Assembly: GCA_017644375.1 (NCBI GenBank)
Contig: JAEPLP010000002.1
Coordinates: forward strand, 1-64,000
Reading direction: 5' to 3'
Length of the DNA stretch: 64,000 nucleotides
DNA from: Prochlorococcus marinus CUG1435
Lineage (GTDB): Bacteria; Cyanobacteriota; Cyanobacteriia; PCC-6307; Cyanobiaceae
Shown: piece by piece, positions 7,409 through 16,530 of the stretch
Numbering within the stretch: the stretch's first letter is position 1
Layout of the letters: the number at the start of each line of letters is the position of its first letter
Made by a program: the position numbers and the translations under genes
Notes under the pieces: model-generated
What the model saw: the letters and a program-made list of their open reading frames with translations, nothing else
What the model was told of the DNA's origin: nothing
Database searches by the model: none

Positions 7409-8077
7409 TTATCGACCTACATTTTTTAATGCTACTTGTTCTGCGGTATGCATTCTATTTTTGAGAGTTTTATTAAATTCCTCTATTGATAAATTGGGAT
7501 TTTTATTTACTAACAAAGGCTCTCCAAAGCATAAGGTAACTTTGCTTCTAATTTTCGGAGATACTTGGCTATAGCCAATTCCTATTGGAAGTATAAATAT
7601 CGAATTGGTTTTTTTAGATGCTAATAGGGCCAACCTATATAACCCATCTTTAAGTTTTAAATTTTTACCGTATTTATTAATTCTTCCTTCAGGGAAAATT
7701 ACCAGTTGTTTCTTTTTTATTATTAGGTCTACTGCAAATCTTAATACGGAAAGAGAAGGAGATAACTGATCAATTGAAAAGCAACCAAGTCTTTTTAAAA
7801 ACCAACCTTGGAATCCTTTCATTTCAGATTTTGTGACCATAAATCTACAATCTTTACCAGTAACTCTTCTACCCATTGCCTTAGCAATAATTAATCCGTC
7901 CCATCTTGATCTATGGGTTGGGGCCAAAATAATTGAAGAATCCTTTGGTATTTTAAAAATTTTATTTTTAATTTTTATGTCACTAAAAAAAATCTTTATT
8001 ACAATGTCCTGGGTAAGGAGCATAGCTAAAAAACCTAAAAAAGGATTTATATCATTAGATTTTTTTTCCAAATTCAA
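7409..8077 (-). CDS. plsC: 1-acyl-sn-glycerol-3-phosphate acyltransferase (PlsC family)
   Basis: 222 residues with the acyltransferase motif HX4D (H55-D60, APTHRSRWDG) and the second motif FPEGR (128-132). It would add the second acyl chain to lysophosphatidate in glycerolipid synthesis at the inner membrane face; cdsA at 35 kb acts next in the pathway. The first usable start is TTG at 8075-8077; no ATG gives a complete N terminus before HX4D other than M19, so the exact start is uncertain. It is divergent from pdxJ. Confidence 0.9.
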   Translation of the reverse strand: MNLEKKSNDINPFLGFLAMLLTQDIVIKIFFSDIKIKNKIFKIPKDSSIILAPTHRSRWDGLIIAKAMGRRVTGKDCRFMVTKSEMKGFQGWFLKRLGCFSIDQLSPSLSVLRFAVDLIIKKKQLVIFPEGRINKYGKNLKLKDGLYRLALLASKKTNSIFILPIGIGYSQVSPKIRSKVTLCFGEPLLVNKNPNLSIEEFNKTLKNRMHTAEQVALKNVGR

Positions 8078-8170
8078 TTTACTAAATATTAATAATTTAT
8101 AGGTTTGTAATTTTTTATTAGCTATTATTGGGCGGTTACTAGATTGTCTAGAAACTAAGATCTTGAAATT

Positions 8171-8887
8171 ATGACTACTTTAGGAGTAAACATTGACCAT
8201 ATTGCAAATGTAAGGCAAGCAAGGAAAACTATAGAGCCAGACCCTGTTCAATTTGCTTTTTTAGCTGAATTAGGAGGAGCAGATTCAATAACAGTCCACT
8301 TAAGAGAGGATAGGAGACATATTCAAGATAGAGATGTATTTCTTTTGAAAGAAACTATAAAAACAAAACTAAATTTAGAGATGGCTGCTACAGAAGAAAT
8401 GTTAGAAATAGCTAAAAAGGTTGTTCCTGATTGCGTAACACTTGTACCAGAGAAAAGGGAGGAGGTTACTACAGAAGGCGGGTTGGATGTAAAAAGTAAT
8501 ATAAAGTATCTAAGTAATTTTGTTGAAAATTTAAAAGATTCAAATATTGAAGTGAGTGCGTTTATTGATCCAATTTTTGATCAGATCAATTACTCAAAAG
8601 AAGTAGGGTTTGATTTTATAGAATTACACACTGGTAGATATTCCGAACTAACAGGTTATGATCAAAACAAAGAGCTTCAAAGGATTATGGAGGCTACACA
8701 TAATGCAAATGACCTGGGATTAGTTGTTAATGCTGGTCATGGACTTAACTACAATAATGTTAAAAAAATTGCATCAATTAACAATATGAATGAGTTAAAC
8801 ATAGGCCATAGTATTGTTGCAAGGGCTTTAGCAGTAGGATTAGAAAAGTCAGTTAGTGAAATGAAGTCACTTATTACATCAAATTAA
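8171..8887 (+). CDS. pdxJ: Pyridoxine 5'-phosphate synthase
   Basis: Condenses 1-deoxyxylulose 5-phosphate with 3-amino-2-oxopropyl phosphate in the DXP-dependent vitamin B6 pathway. The 238-residue TIM barrel starts MTTLGVNIDHIANVRQAR, contains VHLREDRRHI (43-52) with phosphate and substrate contacts, the catalytic Glu in MAATEEML, and the phosphate-binding NAGHGLN near the C terminus. The start ATG is unambiguous. It heads the long plus-strand cluster with ycf54 and recCBD. A 13-base palindrome CTAGA-TTG-TCTAG lies 20 bases upstream of the ATG. Confidence 0.97.
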   Translation: MTTLGVNIDHIANVRQARKTIEPDPVQFAFLAELGGADSITVHLREDRRHIQDRDVFLLKETIKTKLNLEMAATEEMLEIAKKVVPDCVTLVPEKREEVTTEGGLDVKSNIKYLSNFVENLKDSNIEVSAFIDPIFDQINYSKEVGFDFIELHTGRYSELTGYDQNKELQRIMEATHNANDLGLVVNAGHGLNYNNVKKIASINNMNELNIGHSIVARALAVGLEKSVSEMKSLITSN

Positions 8888-8895
8888 AGTTCAAA

Positions 8896-9213
8896 ATGAC
8901 AACTTATTATTTCGTCGCGGCAAGTGAAAAGTTTTTGACAGTTGAAGAACCACTTGAAGAGATTTTGAAAGAAAGGGAAAGGAATTATAAAGAAAACAAT
9001 AAAGAAATAGATTTTTGGTTTTTAAAAAATCCATCATTTTTGCAAACCGCCCGATTTTCTGATCTAAAAGCAAAGATTCCATCACCCCCAGCAGTTATTT
9101 TATCAACGGATAGAAAATTTATAACTTTCTTAAAGTTGCGTTTAGAGTTTGTTGCTGTGGGGGAATTCGAATGTCCTAATGCAGAAATAATTGATCCATT
9201 TAAAGTTGAGTAA
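8896..9213 (+). CDS. ycf54: Ycf54, Mg-protoporphyrin monomethyl ester cyclase accessory protein
   Basis: 105 residues matching Ycf54: MTTYYFVAASEKFLTVEEPL at the N terminus, then KEIDFWFLKNPSFL and a C-terminal FITFLKLRLEFVAVGEFECP. The protein is required for the oxidative cyclase (AcsF/ChlE) that forms ring E of chlorophyll. It is encoded 8 bases after pdxJ and 17 bases before recC, so it is probably co-transcribed with genes unrelated to pigment synthesis. Length is normal for the family. Confidence 0.95.
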   Translation: MTTYYFVAASEKFLTVEEPLEEILKERERNYKENNKEIDFWFLKNPSFLQTARFSDLKAKIPSPPAVILSTDRKFITFLKLRLEFVAVGEFECPNAEIIDPFKVE

Positions 9214-9230
9214 TATAACTATCTAGTAAA

Positions 9231-12200
9231 TTGCTCAATCTTTATAAGTCAAATAAAATTGAAGTAATTAGTGAGCTGTTAGCAGAGGAATTAAAAATAT
9301 GTCCTCCGCCTATAAATGAGAAATTAGAAATAGTTGTCCCCAATTACTTTTTTGGGAATTGGTTACGTGAACAAATAACTATAAAAAACAAAATAAGTGC
9401 TCTTTATGAATTAAAGACAATATCAACATATACCGAATCTTTATTGACAAATTTTTTCCCTGTAATTGATATGAGCGCATGGAATTATGAGTCAATTAAA
9501 TGGGGCATTATTGATTCCTTGGAAGAATTAAATAGCTTTAAAGAATCATTTCCGCTTAGAAATTGGATTAATAAATATTTGGATAATAAAAAGACAATTG
9601 ATGGAGATATATATAATCTGACAAAAAAGATCACAAATAATTTTATTGATTATCTGATTTTTAGACCTGAAATGATTGCTCAATGGAATAGATATGAAAT
9701 TAATTCATCTAATTTATTTAAGAATTTAAACTCAGATCAATTTTGGCAACCTATTTTATACAAATTAATAGAGGAAAAGATATCTGAAAAGCCATCATGT
9801 TTATACATGATTGAAGTAATAAAGAATTTAAGAAAAATTAAAAACATTCAATTTCAATTACCAAATCAAATTTATATTTTTTCTGATAATAATTTATCTA
9901 AACTACATATTAATTTTTATTCAGAACTTTCAAAATTTATTAAAGTAAATTTGTATTTATTATCTCCTGGAGAAGATTTATGGAATAGAATAAATTGTCT
10001 TGAAGGTGAGTTGGAATTTGATGATAATGAAAGTAAATTGAATTTAAATAATAAAAATATAGAGAAAATATTTGGTAAATTTGGAGCAAACTTTCAGAAA
10101 TTAATTGATGAAAATATTTATACAGAGGGTATAAATTTTAAAAATAATCTTATTTATCTCGATCCAATAACTAATTTTCATAATAAAAAAGATATTCCTC
10201 TTCTTAATCAAATACAAAAAAGACTAATTGATAATAATAGCTTTGATTTTATAGTAAGTGAAAGGGATGATTCAATATTACTTTGTGAGCATTTTAATCA
10301 GAATAGTCAATTTGAATATTTAAGAAATAAAATTATAGAAATAATTAATTCTTGCGAGAATATTAAATATAGTGATATTGCTGTTTTATCTCCACAAACT
10401 AATTTAATTAAACCTTATCTAAGGTACATCTTTAATAATGAGTTAATTAATGGTGAGAAGATACCTTATTTTTTTATTGATGAGGATAATCATGACTCTT
10501 TAGGTATTTATGAATTTCTAATTGACATCACTGAAATAGCAAGTGAAAAAATTACACTTGAAAAAATAGATTATATTCTTTCGAAAAAAGTAACTCAGAA
10601 CATTTTTGATTTTAATATTACTGAGAAGGATGAAATTATTTTCTTACTTTCCCAAGCGGGTTTTCATTGGGGTTTAGATGATAAAGAAAGATTAGGTGAA
10701 GAGAAAAATACTCTAGATTGGTGTATAAATAGAATTATTTTAGGCTTAATTTATGACAAAGAAGTAAATTTAAGTACTTTTAATTTAAAACCATTCAGCT
10801 ATAAAAATATAAGTTTGGATTTGAATAAATGGGTTAAAATATTAATTCATTTTAAAAAATATATTAATTTGATGAGGGGATCTTTTTCTTACTCGAATTG
10901 GGTGGAAAAGATAAAGTTTATATTAAAAAGTATTGCTGATTCTAATGCAAATTTCAATTTAGAAATAAGTGAAATAAATAGAATTCTTGATAATCACGAA
11001 ATACCTTTAATACCTGATGATCTTATCTTGTTAAAAGTTTTTAGAGAAATATTAATTTCTTGCATAAATAAAGTTAAATATCAAAGCAAATCACGAGTCA
11101 ACAAGATCCTAGTAAGTGATATTGAGAATTCAAGGCATATTCCACATAAGGTTATCTTCCTAATAGACATGAATAGTGTTAATTATCCAAAATTACCAAA
11201 GAGTGAAAACATTAATTTATTAAAAAACAAATATCATTTGGGTGATCCATCTGTTTTTGAAAGAGAGAAATATGCATTTCTGGAGTTGTTAATTGCCTGC
11301 AGAGATAAATTTATAGTTACTTGGGTAAAAAATGATAAAGATAATAAAAAATTAGATGTTTCTTTTCCTATAAAAGAGTTGATTTCTTTTTTTGATAGTT
11401 TTTTAAACCAAAGCCAAAGAGAAATAATAATTAAAGATTTTGATTTAAATAAAAATGAAATAATTGATCTTGATAAATCTAAGATTGTTAAAAGTAATTA
11501 TTCTTTAATAGAAGATATAAATTGGAATGAAAAAAAATCTGATATTAAAAATTACAAATTATCAGAATTGATTTATTGGTTCAAGACTCCACAAAAATAT
11601 TGGCTTAATAAAAACAATATTTCTCCCAAAGAAATATTTATTCATCATCCAGACGAGGAGTATGTAAGCAATCTGCAAAAGTCGCAACTAATTACAAAAA
11701 TAATCCAGCAAGTAGAGATTGATAATCATAATATTATTGATTATTTAAATGAATTAAATATTAATGATCAATTGGCTGAAAATGGTATTATAATGCCCAA
11801 AAATAGTATTTTCACAAAAGAAAAAGAAATCAAAGAATTATTGAGCAGTCTATCTGCAAGTTTGAGTCAACATAAAAAGATTAATAAAATCTATGTTAAG
11901 TTAAATGCGAATAAAGAAGAATATTTAATCGCTGATGACACAGTAATTGAATTAATTAATGCGAAGTTAAGTTTAAGTCGTTTGACTGAGGCTTGGATAA
12001 AATTACTCTTTATATCTTCTTTAAAGAGGAATATAAAAAGGACTAAAGTTATTTTTAGAACAGAAAATAATTATAAATCGCAAATTATTCAATCACCCGG
12101 AGCAACTGAATCAAATCTAATTTTGGAGGATTACATAAATATTTTTAAAAATTATTCTGAAAAATGTTTACCTCTTCCTCCAGAAAGTTCTTATAAATAT

Positions 12201-12413
12201 GTAGAAGCAAAAATAAAATCAAAAAATGAAAAAAAAGCTTTTACAGATAAATGGATTGGTAATAACAATTTTTCTAAAGGAGAAAGAGATAATATCGAAA
12301 TGAAAATGTGTTTTGGTAATGAAAAAGAACCAGATTTCTTTCTTGGAAATAACAATTTTGATCAATTATCATACAGATTATATGGTCCTCTAATTAAAGC
12401 ATTTAAGAAATAA
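9231..12413 (+). CDS. recC: Exodeoxyribonuclease V gamma subunit RecC
   Basis: A 1060-residue protein, low in conserved motifs as RecC is, and placed before recB and recD. The recognisable part is VIFLIDMNSVNYPKLPKS near 641-658, matching the GMNDGVYPR region of RecC. The Walker motifs are absent, as expected for the inactive helicase-like subunit that scans for Chi. The start is TTG, 17 bases after ycf54, and no upstream ATG is in frame. The sequence is very rich in Asn, Lys and Ile, in line with strong AT bias and fast divergence. It should form the RecBCD nuclease with the genes at 12.9 and 16.5 kb. Confidence 0.88.
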   Translation: MLNLYKSNKIEVISELLAEELKICPPPINEKLEIVVPNYFFGNWLREQITIKNKISALYELKTISTYTESLLTNFFPVIDMSAWNYESIKWGIIDSLEELNSFKESFPLRNWINKYLDNKKTIDGDIYNLTKKITNNFIDYLIFRPEMIAQWNRYEINSSNLFKNLNSDQFWQPILYKLIEEKISEKPSCLYMIEVIKNLRKIKNIQFQLPNQIYIFSDNNLSKLHINFYSELSKFIKVNLYLLSPGEDLWNRINCLEGELEFDDNESKLNLNNKNIEKIFGKFGANFQKLIDENIYTEGINFKNNLIYLDPITNFHNKKDIPLLNQIQKRLIDNNSFDFIVSERDDSILLCEHFNQNSQFEYLRNKIIEIINSCENIKYSDIAVLSPQTNLIKPYLRYIFNNELINGEKIPYFFIDEDNHDSLGIYEFLIDITEIASEKITLEKIDYILSKKVTQNIFDFNITEKDEIIFLLSQAGFHWGLDDKERLGEEKNTLDWCINRIILGLIYDKEVNLSTFNLKPFSYKNISLDLNKWVKILIHFKKYINLMRGSFSYSNWVEKIKFILKSIADSNANFNLEISEINRILDNHEIPLIPDDLILLKVFREILISCINKVKYQSKSRVNKILVSDIENSRHIPHKVIFLIDMNSVNYPKLPKSENINLLKNKYHLGDPSVFEREKYAFLELLIACRDKFIVTWVKNDKDNKKLDVSFPIKELISFFDSFLNQSQREIIIKDFDLNKNEIIDLDKSKIVKSNYSLIEDINWNEKKSDIKNYKLSELIYWFKTPQKYWLNKNNISPKEIFIHHPDEEYVSNLQKSQLITKIIQQVEIDNHNIIDYLNELNINDQLAENGIIMPKNSIFTKEKEIKELLSSLSASLSQHKKINKIYVKLNANKEEYLIADDTVIELINAKLSLSRLTEAWIKLLFISSLKRNIKRTKVIFRTENNYKSQIIQSPGATESNLILEDYINIFKNYSEKCLPLPPESSYKYVEAKIKSKNEKKAFTDKWIGNNNFSKGERDNIEMKMCFGNEKEPDFFLGNNNFDQLSYRLYGPLIKAFKK

Positions 12414-12416
12414 AAA

Positions 12417-12890
12417 ATGTCTCAATTTCAGTTAAAAAAATTTTTAAAAGATTCTCATGATTTAATGCTTGTTTTTTTACAGTTCTTTATTATTAGTCTT
12501 CATTTTTTTCAATGGAAATTTCTTCCACAAAAACAAATAATTCAAGCAAGTTCTTTTTCTTATTTCCTAGGTATTTTAATTATCATAATCGCTTTTATAA
12601 TAATGTTAGTTTCAATTAAAGACTTAGGTAAAAATTTATCCCCTTTCCCAAGACCTATAAACAATAGCAATCTAGTTACTACAGGTATTTATCGATTTAT
12701 GCGTCATCCTATGTACTATTCTTTAATATTTATTTCCATTGGAGTTTTTGTAACAAAATTATCTATTTATTATTTATTTTTGACAATAAGCTTAGCTTTA
12801 ATAATTAAATTTAAGATTGCCATGGAAGAGAAATATTTAATGAATAAATTTAAGAATTACTTACTTTATAAAAATGAGGTCAAAGTTTAA
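12417..12890 (+). CDS. Isoprenylcysteine carboxyl methyltransferase-like membrane protein
   Basis: 157 residues with about four hydrophobic helices. The family signature is LVTTGIYRFMRHPMYYSL (about 85-102), the SAM-binding TxGxYRxxRHPxY motif of ICMT and phospholipid methyltransferase-like proteins. Bacterial members methylate lipids or quinone-like or other membrane substrates; the substrate here cannot be read from sequence. It sits 3 bases after recC and 12 before recB, so it must be co-transcribed with them. There is no known link between this family and RecBCD, and the position may be accidental. Confidence 0.85.
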   Translation: MSQFQLKKFLKDSHDLMLVFLQFFIISLHFFQWKFLPQKQIIQASSFSYFLGILIIIIAFIIMLVSIKDLGKNLSPFPRPINNSNLVTTGIYRFMRHPMYYSLIFISIGVFVTKLSIYYLFLTISLALIIKFKIAMEEKYLMNKFKNYLLYKNEVKV

Positions 12891-12902
12891 TTTAATAAAG
12901 AA

Positions 12903-15900
12903 ATGGATATTAATCAAATTAAATTAGATAATAACTTTAAATTAGTAGAAGCAAGTGCAGGAACAGGTAAAAGTTTCTCTTTGGCTCATATAGTTTTAAG
13001 AAATGTTTTGGAGAAAAAAGTTAAACCAGATGAGATACTTTTGCTAAGTTTTACAAAAAATACTTGTTCTGAATTAAGAGATAAAATACTCTCGAGATTT
13101 CATGAATTAAAATTATATTTGAAAAGTCATAATGAAAGTAAGGTAGATAATACTCTTAAGGATTGGTATCTAAATTTTAAGGATAAAGATAAATCTGAGG
13201 AAAAAATAATTTCCGAAATTGATAATTTTGTAAATCAATTCTATAAGTTAAAAGTAACAACGTTCCATGCTTTTTGTAATAATATTATTGATGAATATAG
13301 TATTGAAATAGGTGTAACTCAGGATCCATATATTGAGAATAATATTGATAATTTGTATAAAGATGTAATAGATAATTTGTGGATTGATGATTTTCTGAAT
13401 CTTAATCATGAGCTTATTTCAGCAGTTAACCAAAAAAAAATAAGTTCTAGATTTGGAAGTAGGATCAATAAGTCATTTTTTGTAGAAATTTTAAAAAATA
13501 TAGATCAAGAAAATATCTGTAAATTTCATATAAATAATAAATATAAGATTATTGATTTAAATGATTATTTTAATGAATATTTTTATTTAAATTGGAATGA
13601 TTTTTGTTTTGAATGGAATAAGAAAGGTAAGGAATTATTTTTACAACTCAAAGAGTTAGGAAAATTAATTAAGGAGAGTGGTGGAAAAAGTCAAATATAT
13701 GCTGCAAAACCAAGAAATGATAAGTTTAATCAAATAAATTGTTGGATTGAAGAGATTAACAAAAGGCTTAATTCTAAAAATGTTATTGATTTTATATATG
13801 ATATTTCTAAGGATGATCTTTTATCTAAATATTTTTATATTGAAAATATATCTAAAGAAATTAATAAACATAATCTAAAATTAGATTTTACTAAATTTAA
13901 TTTATTACAAGATAAAATTTATAAAATAAAAGAAGGTTTCTTTACTGAATTTGTAAGAATATTTACCCAATTAGCTTATATAAAATTAATTGAATTAAAG
14001 AAAAGTTTTTCTATTTTCAACTTCAATGATCTTATAAAGACTGTAGAAAATACATTTCTAGATTCGGAAATTAGTAATAGTAATACTCTATCTAAAATTC
14101 AAAAAAGGTTTAAATGTGTCTTAGTTGATGAGTTCCAAGATACTGATATTACTCAGTGGAATTTAATAAAAAAGTTCTTTAATACAAAAAATCATTTTTT
14201 ACTTTGCGTAGGTGATCCAAAACAAGCGATTTACAAATTTAGAGGTGGAGATATTGAAACTTACTTAGATGCAAGATCTAATGCAATCCAAGTTTTTAGT
14301 CTCACAGATAACTATAGATCTTCAAAAGAGTTAATCGATGTTCTTAATACACTTTATAAGAATGGACTTAAACAATCAAAACTAAACTATAGTAAATTAA
14401 CCTCAAGAATTAATGAAAGTATCAACCCTAAATTTAAATTTAAGGATGTATTTGAAATTGTAGAATTTTCAAAAAAAGAGACTGATATAGAGGATCTTGT
14501 AACTAATTACATAGTTAACTTTATTTTAAAAAATAAGGAAATTGATATTAATAAAATTGCGATTCTTACATTAAATAATTCGCAATGCTTAGATTTTAAA
14601 AAAAAATTAAATCAGTTTAACCTCCCATGCAAAATTCAAAATAAACAAAATATTTTTGATACAGAAGCAAGTTCTCTACTATTTTTATTTATTGAATGTT
14701 TATTAAATCCGAGGTCTTTTAAAAATATAACTTTGCTTGCTGCTTCAAAGTTTATAGAAATAAAATTAGAAGATTTACTTGATCATGGAATTAGTAATAA
14801 TTTAGAAATTTTAATTAATAAATGCATTACTTGGTCCGAAGAACTAAGAGAAAAAGGTTTTTTAAACATTGTTAATGAACTACTTATAAATTACAAGTCA
14901 TCCTCGATTATTCAAGATTCAGATTTAAATTCAAATTTATTTCAACTTTCAGAAATTGTTGAAATTGAATTAATAAATAATGATTTTGATCTCAATATAG
15001 TCTTCAACTGGTATAAAAATCAGTTAGATCATATTTTAAGAATTTCTACTGGAGAAGATTTTTTGACGAAAGATTATAATCTTCAAAATGGAATAAATCT
15101 TTCTACCATTCATAGTAGTAAGGGCCTCGAATTTGAAATAGTCCTATGTCCATATCTTTCAATTATTTCAAATAAGTCAAATAAAATTAAAGGACCTCTT
15201 TGGAAATCAAATATTGATAGAAATATATACGTTAATATCTCTAATAATTACGCTAAGGTTGAAAAATTTAAATTAATAGAAGAAGAAGATTTATTTAAAG
15301 AGAGTGAGAGGTTAATTTATGTAGCACTTACAAGGAGCAAATATAAACTTATTGTTTTTAATGATTTAGAGGATACAAATAATATTTTAAATAATGATTT
15401 ACTTAATAATTTGGAAAATATCAATATTTATAAGTCTACTTTTGAAGTCAGGATAGAAAAAGAGAAAATAAAAGATATTTTTTCTAAGTTCCAAACCAAC
15501 CGATTGAATAATAATCTTTGGAAAATCGATAAAGTTAATAAAAAAATATCTAATGTATTTAATTCTGATCAATTTATTTCTTATTCAAGTTATTCTTCTT
15601 GGATACGTAAAGATAAAAATATTTATGAAGTCTCTTATCAATATAAAGATTATGAAGAAAGTATATCAATTATTAAAGATTCTAATTTTAAGAATTCAAA
15701 GAATTATCCTAATTATTTTTCTTATCCAAATCCCTTAAGTGAATTTCCAAAAGGAACTATTGCTGGTACTTGCCTGCACAAAATAATAGAAAGATTTGAA
15801 TTTAGAAACGATAATAATCAAGAATTAATTGATTTAATTATTGAAGAATTGAACTTTCATCAAATCGATACTTCTTTGGCTTTTAAAGTAAAAGATGCGA

Positions 15901-16529
15901 TTTTAAGAATCATAAATATATCTTTAGGAAGAGAATTACAAAATAAGAAACTAGTTGATATCCCAAATGAATACTTAATTAAGGAACTCAAATATGATTT
16001 AACCCTATCTTATGAAGGTAGAAATATTAATTCTAATGATATATCAAATTGCTTTTTTTTAGATAAGGAATATGAATTTGGTGAAGAATATGCAAATAAA
16101 ATAAAAGATCTTCAAATTATGAATAAAGGCTTTCATTCAGGATGTATTGATTGTGTTTTCCCTGTAGGAAATAAATTAGAAGATAGTAAATGGTGGGTAA
16201 TTGATTGGAAAAGTAATTTTATTTCTGGTAGTGATAATAGTGATTGTTTACCTAGAAACTATAACTATGAAAACATGAGAAATGAAATGATTAAACATCA
16301 TTATCCATTGCAATCTCATCTTTATTTATTAGCATTGCATAGATTATTAAAGTGGCGACTTAAAAATTATCAACCACATAAACATCTAGGAGGATATATT
16401 TATTTGTTTTTAAAGGGATTACCAGATTTTGAATTATTTGAAAAATCTAAGTCTGAAGATATATCTCCAGGTATTTTTATTAGCAAAGCACCTTTAAAAA
16501 GAATTAATTATTTAGATAACCTTTTTTAG
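12903..16529 (+). CDS. recB: Exodeoxyribonuclease V beta subunit RecB
   Basis: 1208 residues. Helicase motifs of superfamily 1: Walker A ASAGTGKS (17-24), motif II LVDEFQDTD (about 406-414), GDPKQAIYKFRGGD (about 437-450), STIHSSKGLEFE (about 735), and RLIYVALTRSKY (about 803). The C-terminal nuclease domain is intact: GTCLHKIIERF (about 954-964), the metal-binding Asp in GCIDCVF (about 1080), and IDWKSN (about 1101-1106). It is the 3'-5' helicase and nuclease of RecBCD in double-strand break repair. Start is ATG. recD follows after one base. No frameshift in the reading frame. Confidence 0.96.
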   Translation: MDINQIKLDNNFKLVEASAGTGKSFSLAHIVLRNVLEKKVKPDEILLLSFTKNTCSELRDKILSRFHELKLYLKSHNESKVDNTLKDWYLNFKDKDKSEEKIISEIDNFVNQFYKLKVTTFHAFCNNIIDEYSIEIGVTQDPYIENNIDNLYKDVIDNLWIDDFLNLNHELISAVNQKKISSRFGSRINKSFFVEILKNIDQENICKFHINNKYKIIDLNDYFNEYFYLNWNDFCFEWNKKGKELFLQLKELGKLIKESGGKSQIYAAKPRNDKFNQINCWIEEINKRLNSKNVIDFIYDISKDDLLSKYFYIENISKEINKHNLKLDFTKFNLLQDKIYKIKEGFFTEFVRIFTQLAYIKLIELKKSFSIFNFNDLIKTVENTFLDSEISNSNTLSKIQKRFKCVLVDEFQDTDITQWNLIKKFFNTKNHFLLCVGDPKQAIYKFRGGDIETYLDARSNAIQVFSLTDNYRSSKELIDVLNTLYKNGLKQSKLNYSKLTSRINESINPKFKFKDVFEIVEFSKKETDIEDLVTNYIVNFILKNKEIDINKIAILTLNNSQCLDFKKKLNQFNLPCKIQNKQNIFDTEASSLLFLFIECLLNPRSFKNITLLAASKFIEIKLEDLLDHGISNNLEILINKCITWSEELREKGFLNIVNELLINYKSSSIIQDSDLNSNLFQLSEIVEIELINNDFDLNIVFNWYKNQLDHILRISTGEDFLTKDYNLQNGINLSTIHSSKGLEFEIVLCPYLSIISNKSNKIKGPLWKSNIDRNIYVNISNNYAKVEKFKLIEEEDLFKESERLIYVALTRSKYKLIVFNDLEDTNNILNNDLLNNLENINIYKSTFEVRIEKEKIKDIFSKFQTNRLNNNLWKIDKVNKKISNVFNSDQFISYSSYSSWIRKDKNIYEVSYQYKDYEESISIIKDSNFKNSKNYPNYFSYPNPLSEFPKGTIAGTCLHKIIERFEFRNDNNQELIDLIIEELNFHQIDTSLAFKVKDAILRIINISLGRELQNKKLVDIPNEYLIKELKYDLTLSYEGRNINSNDISNCFFLDKEYEFGEEYANKIKDLQIMNKGFHSGCIDCVFPVGNKLEDSKWWVIDWKSNFISGSDNSDCLPRNYNYENMRNEMIKHHYPLQSHLYLLALHRLLKWRLKNYQPHKHLGGYIYLFLKGLPDFELFEKSKSEDISPGIFISKAPLKRINYLDNLF

Positions 16530-16530
16530 A

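Noticed and set aside
15553-15738. 61-codon frame inside recB in another phase
   Set aside because: Ile/Leu/Lys runs produced by AT-rich DNA; the RecB frame is intact through this region.
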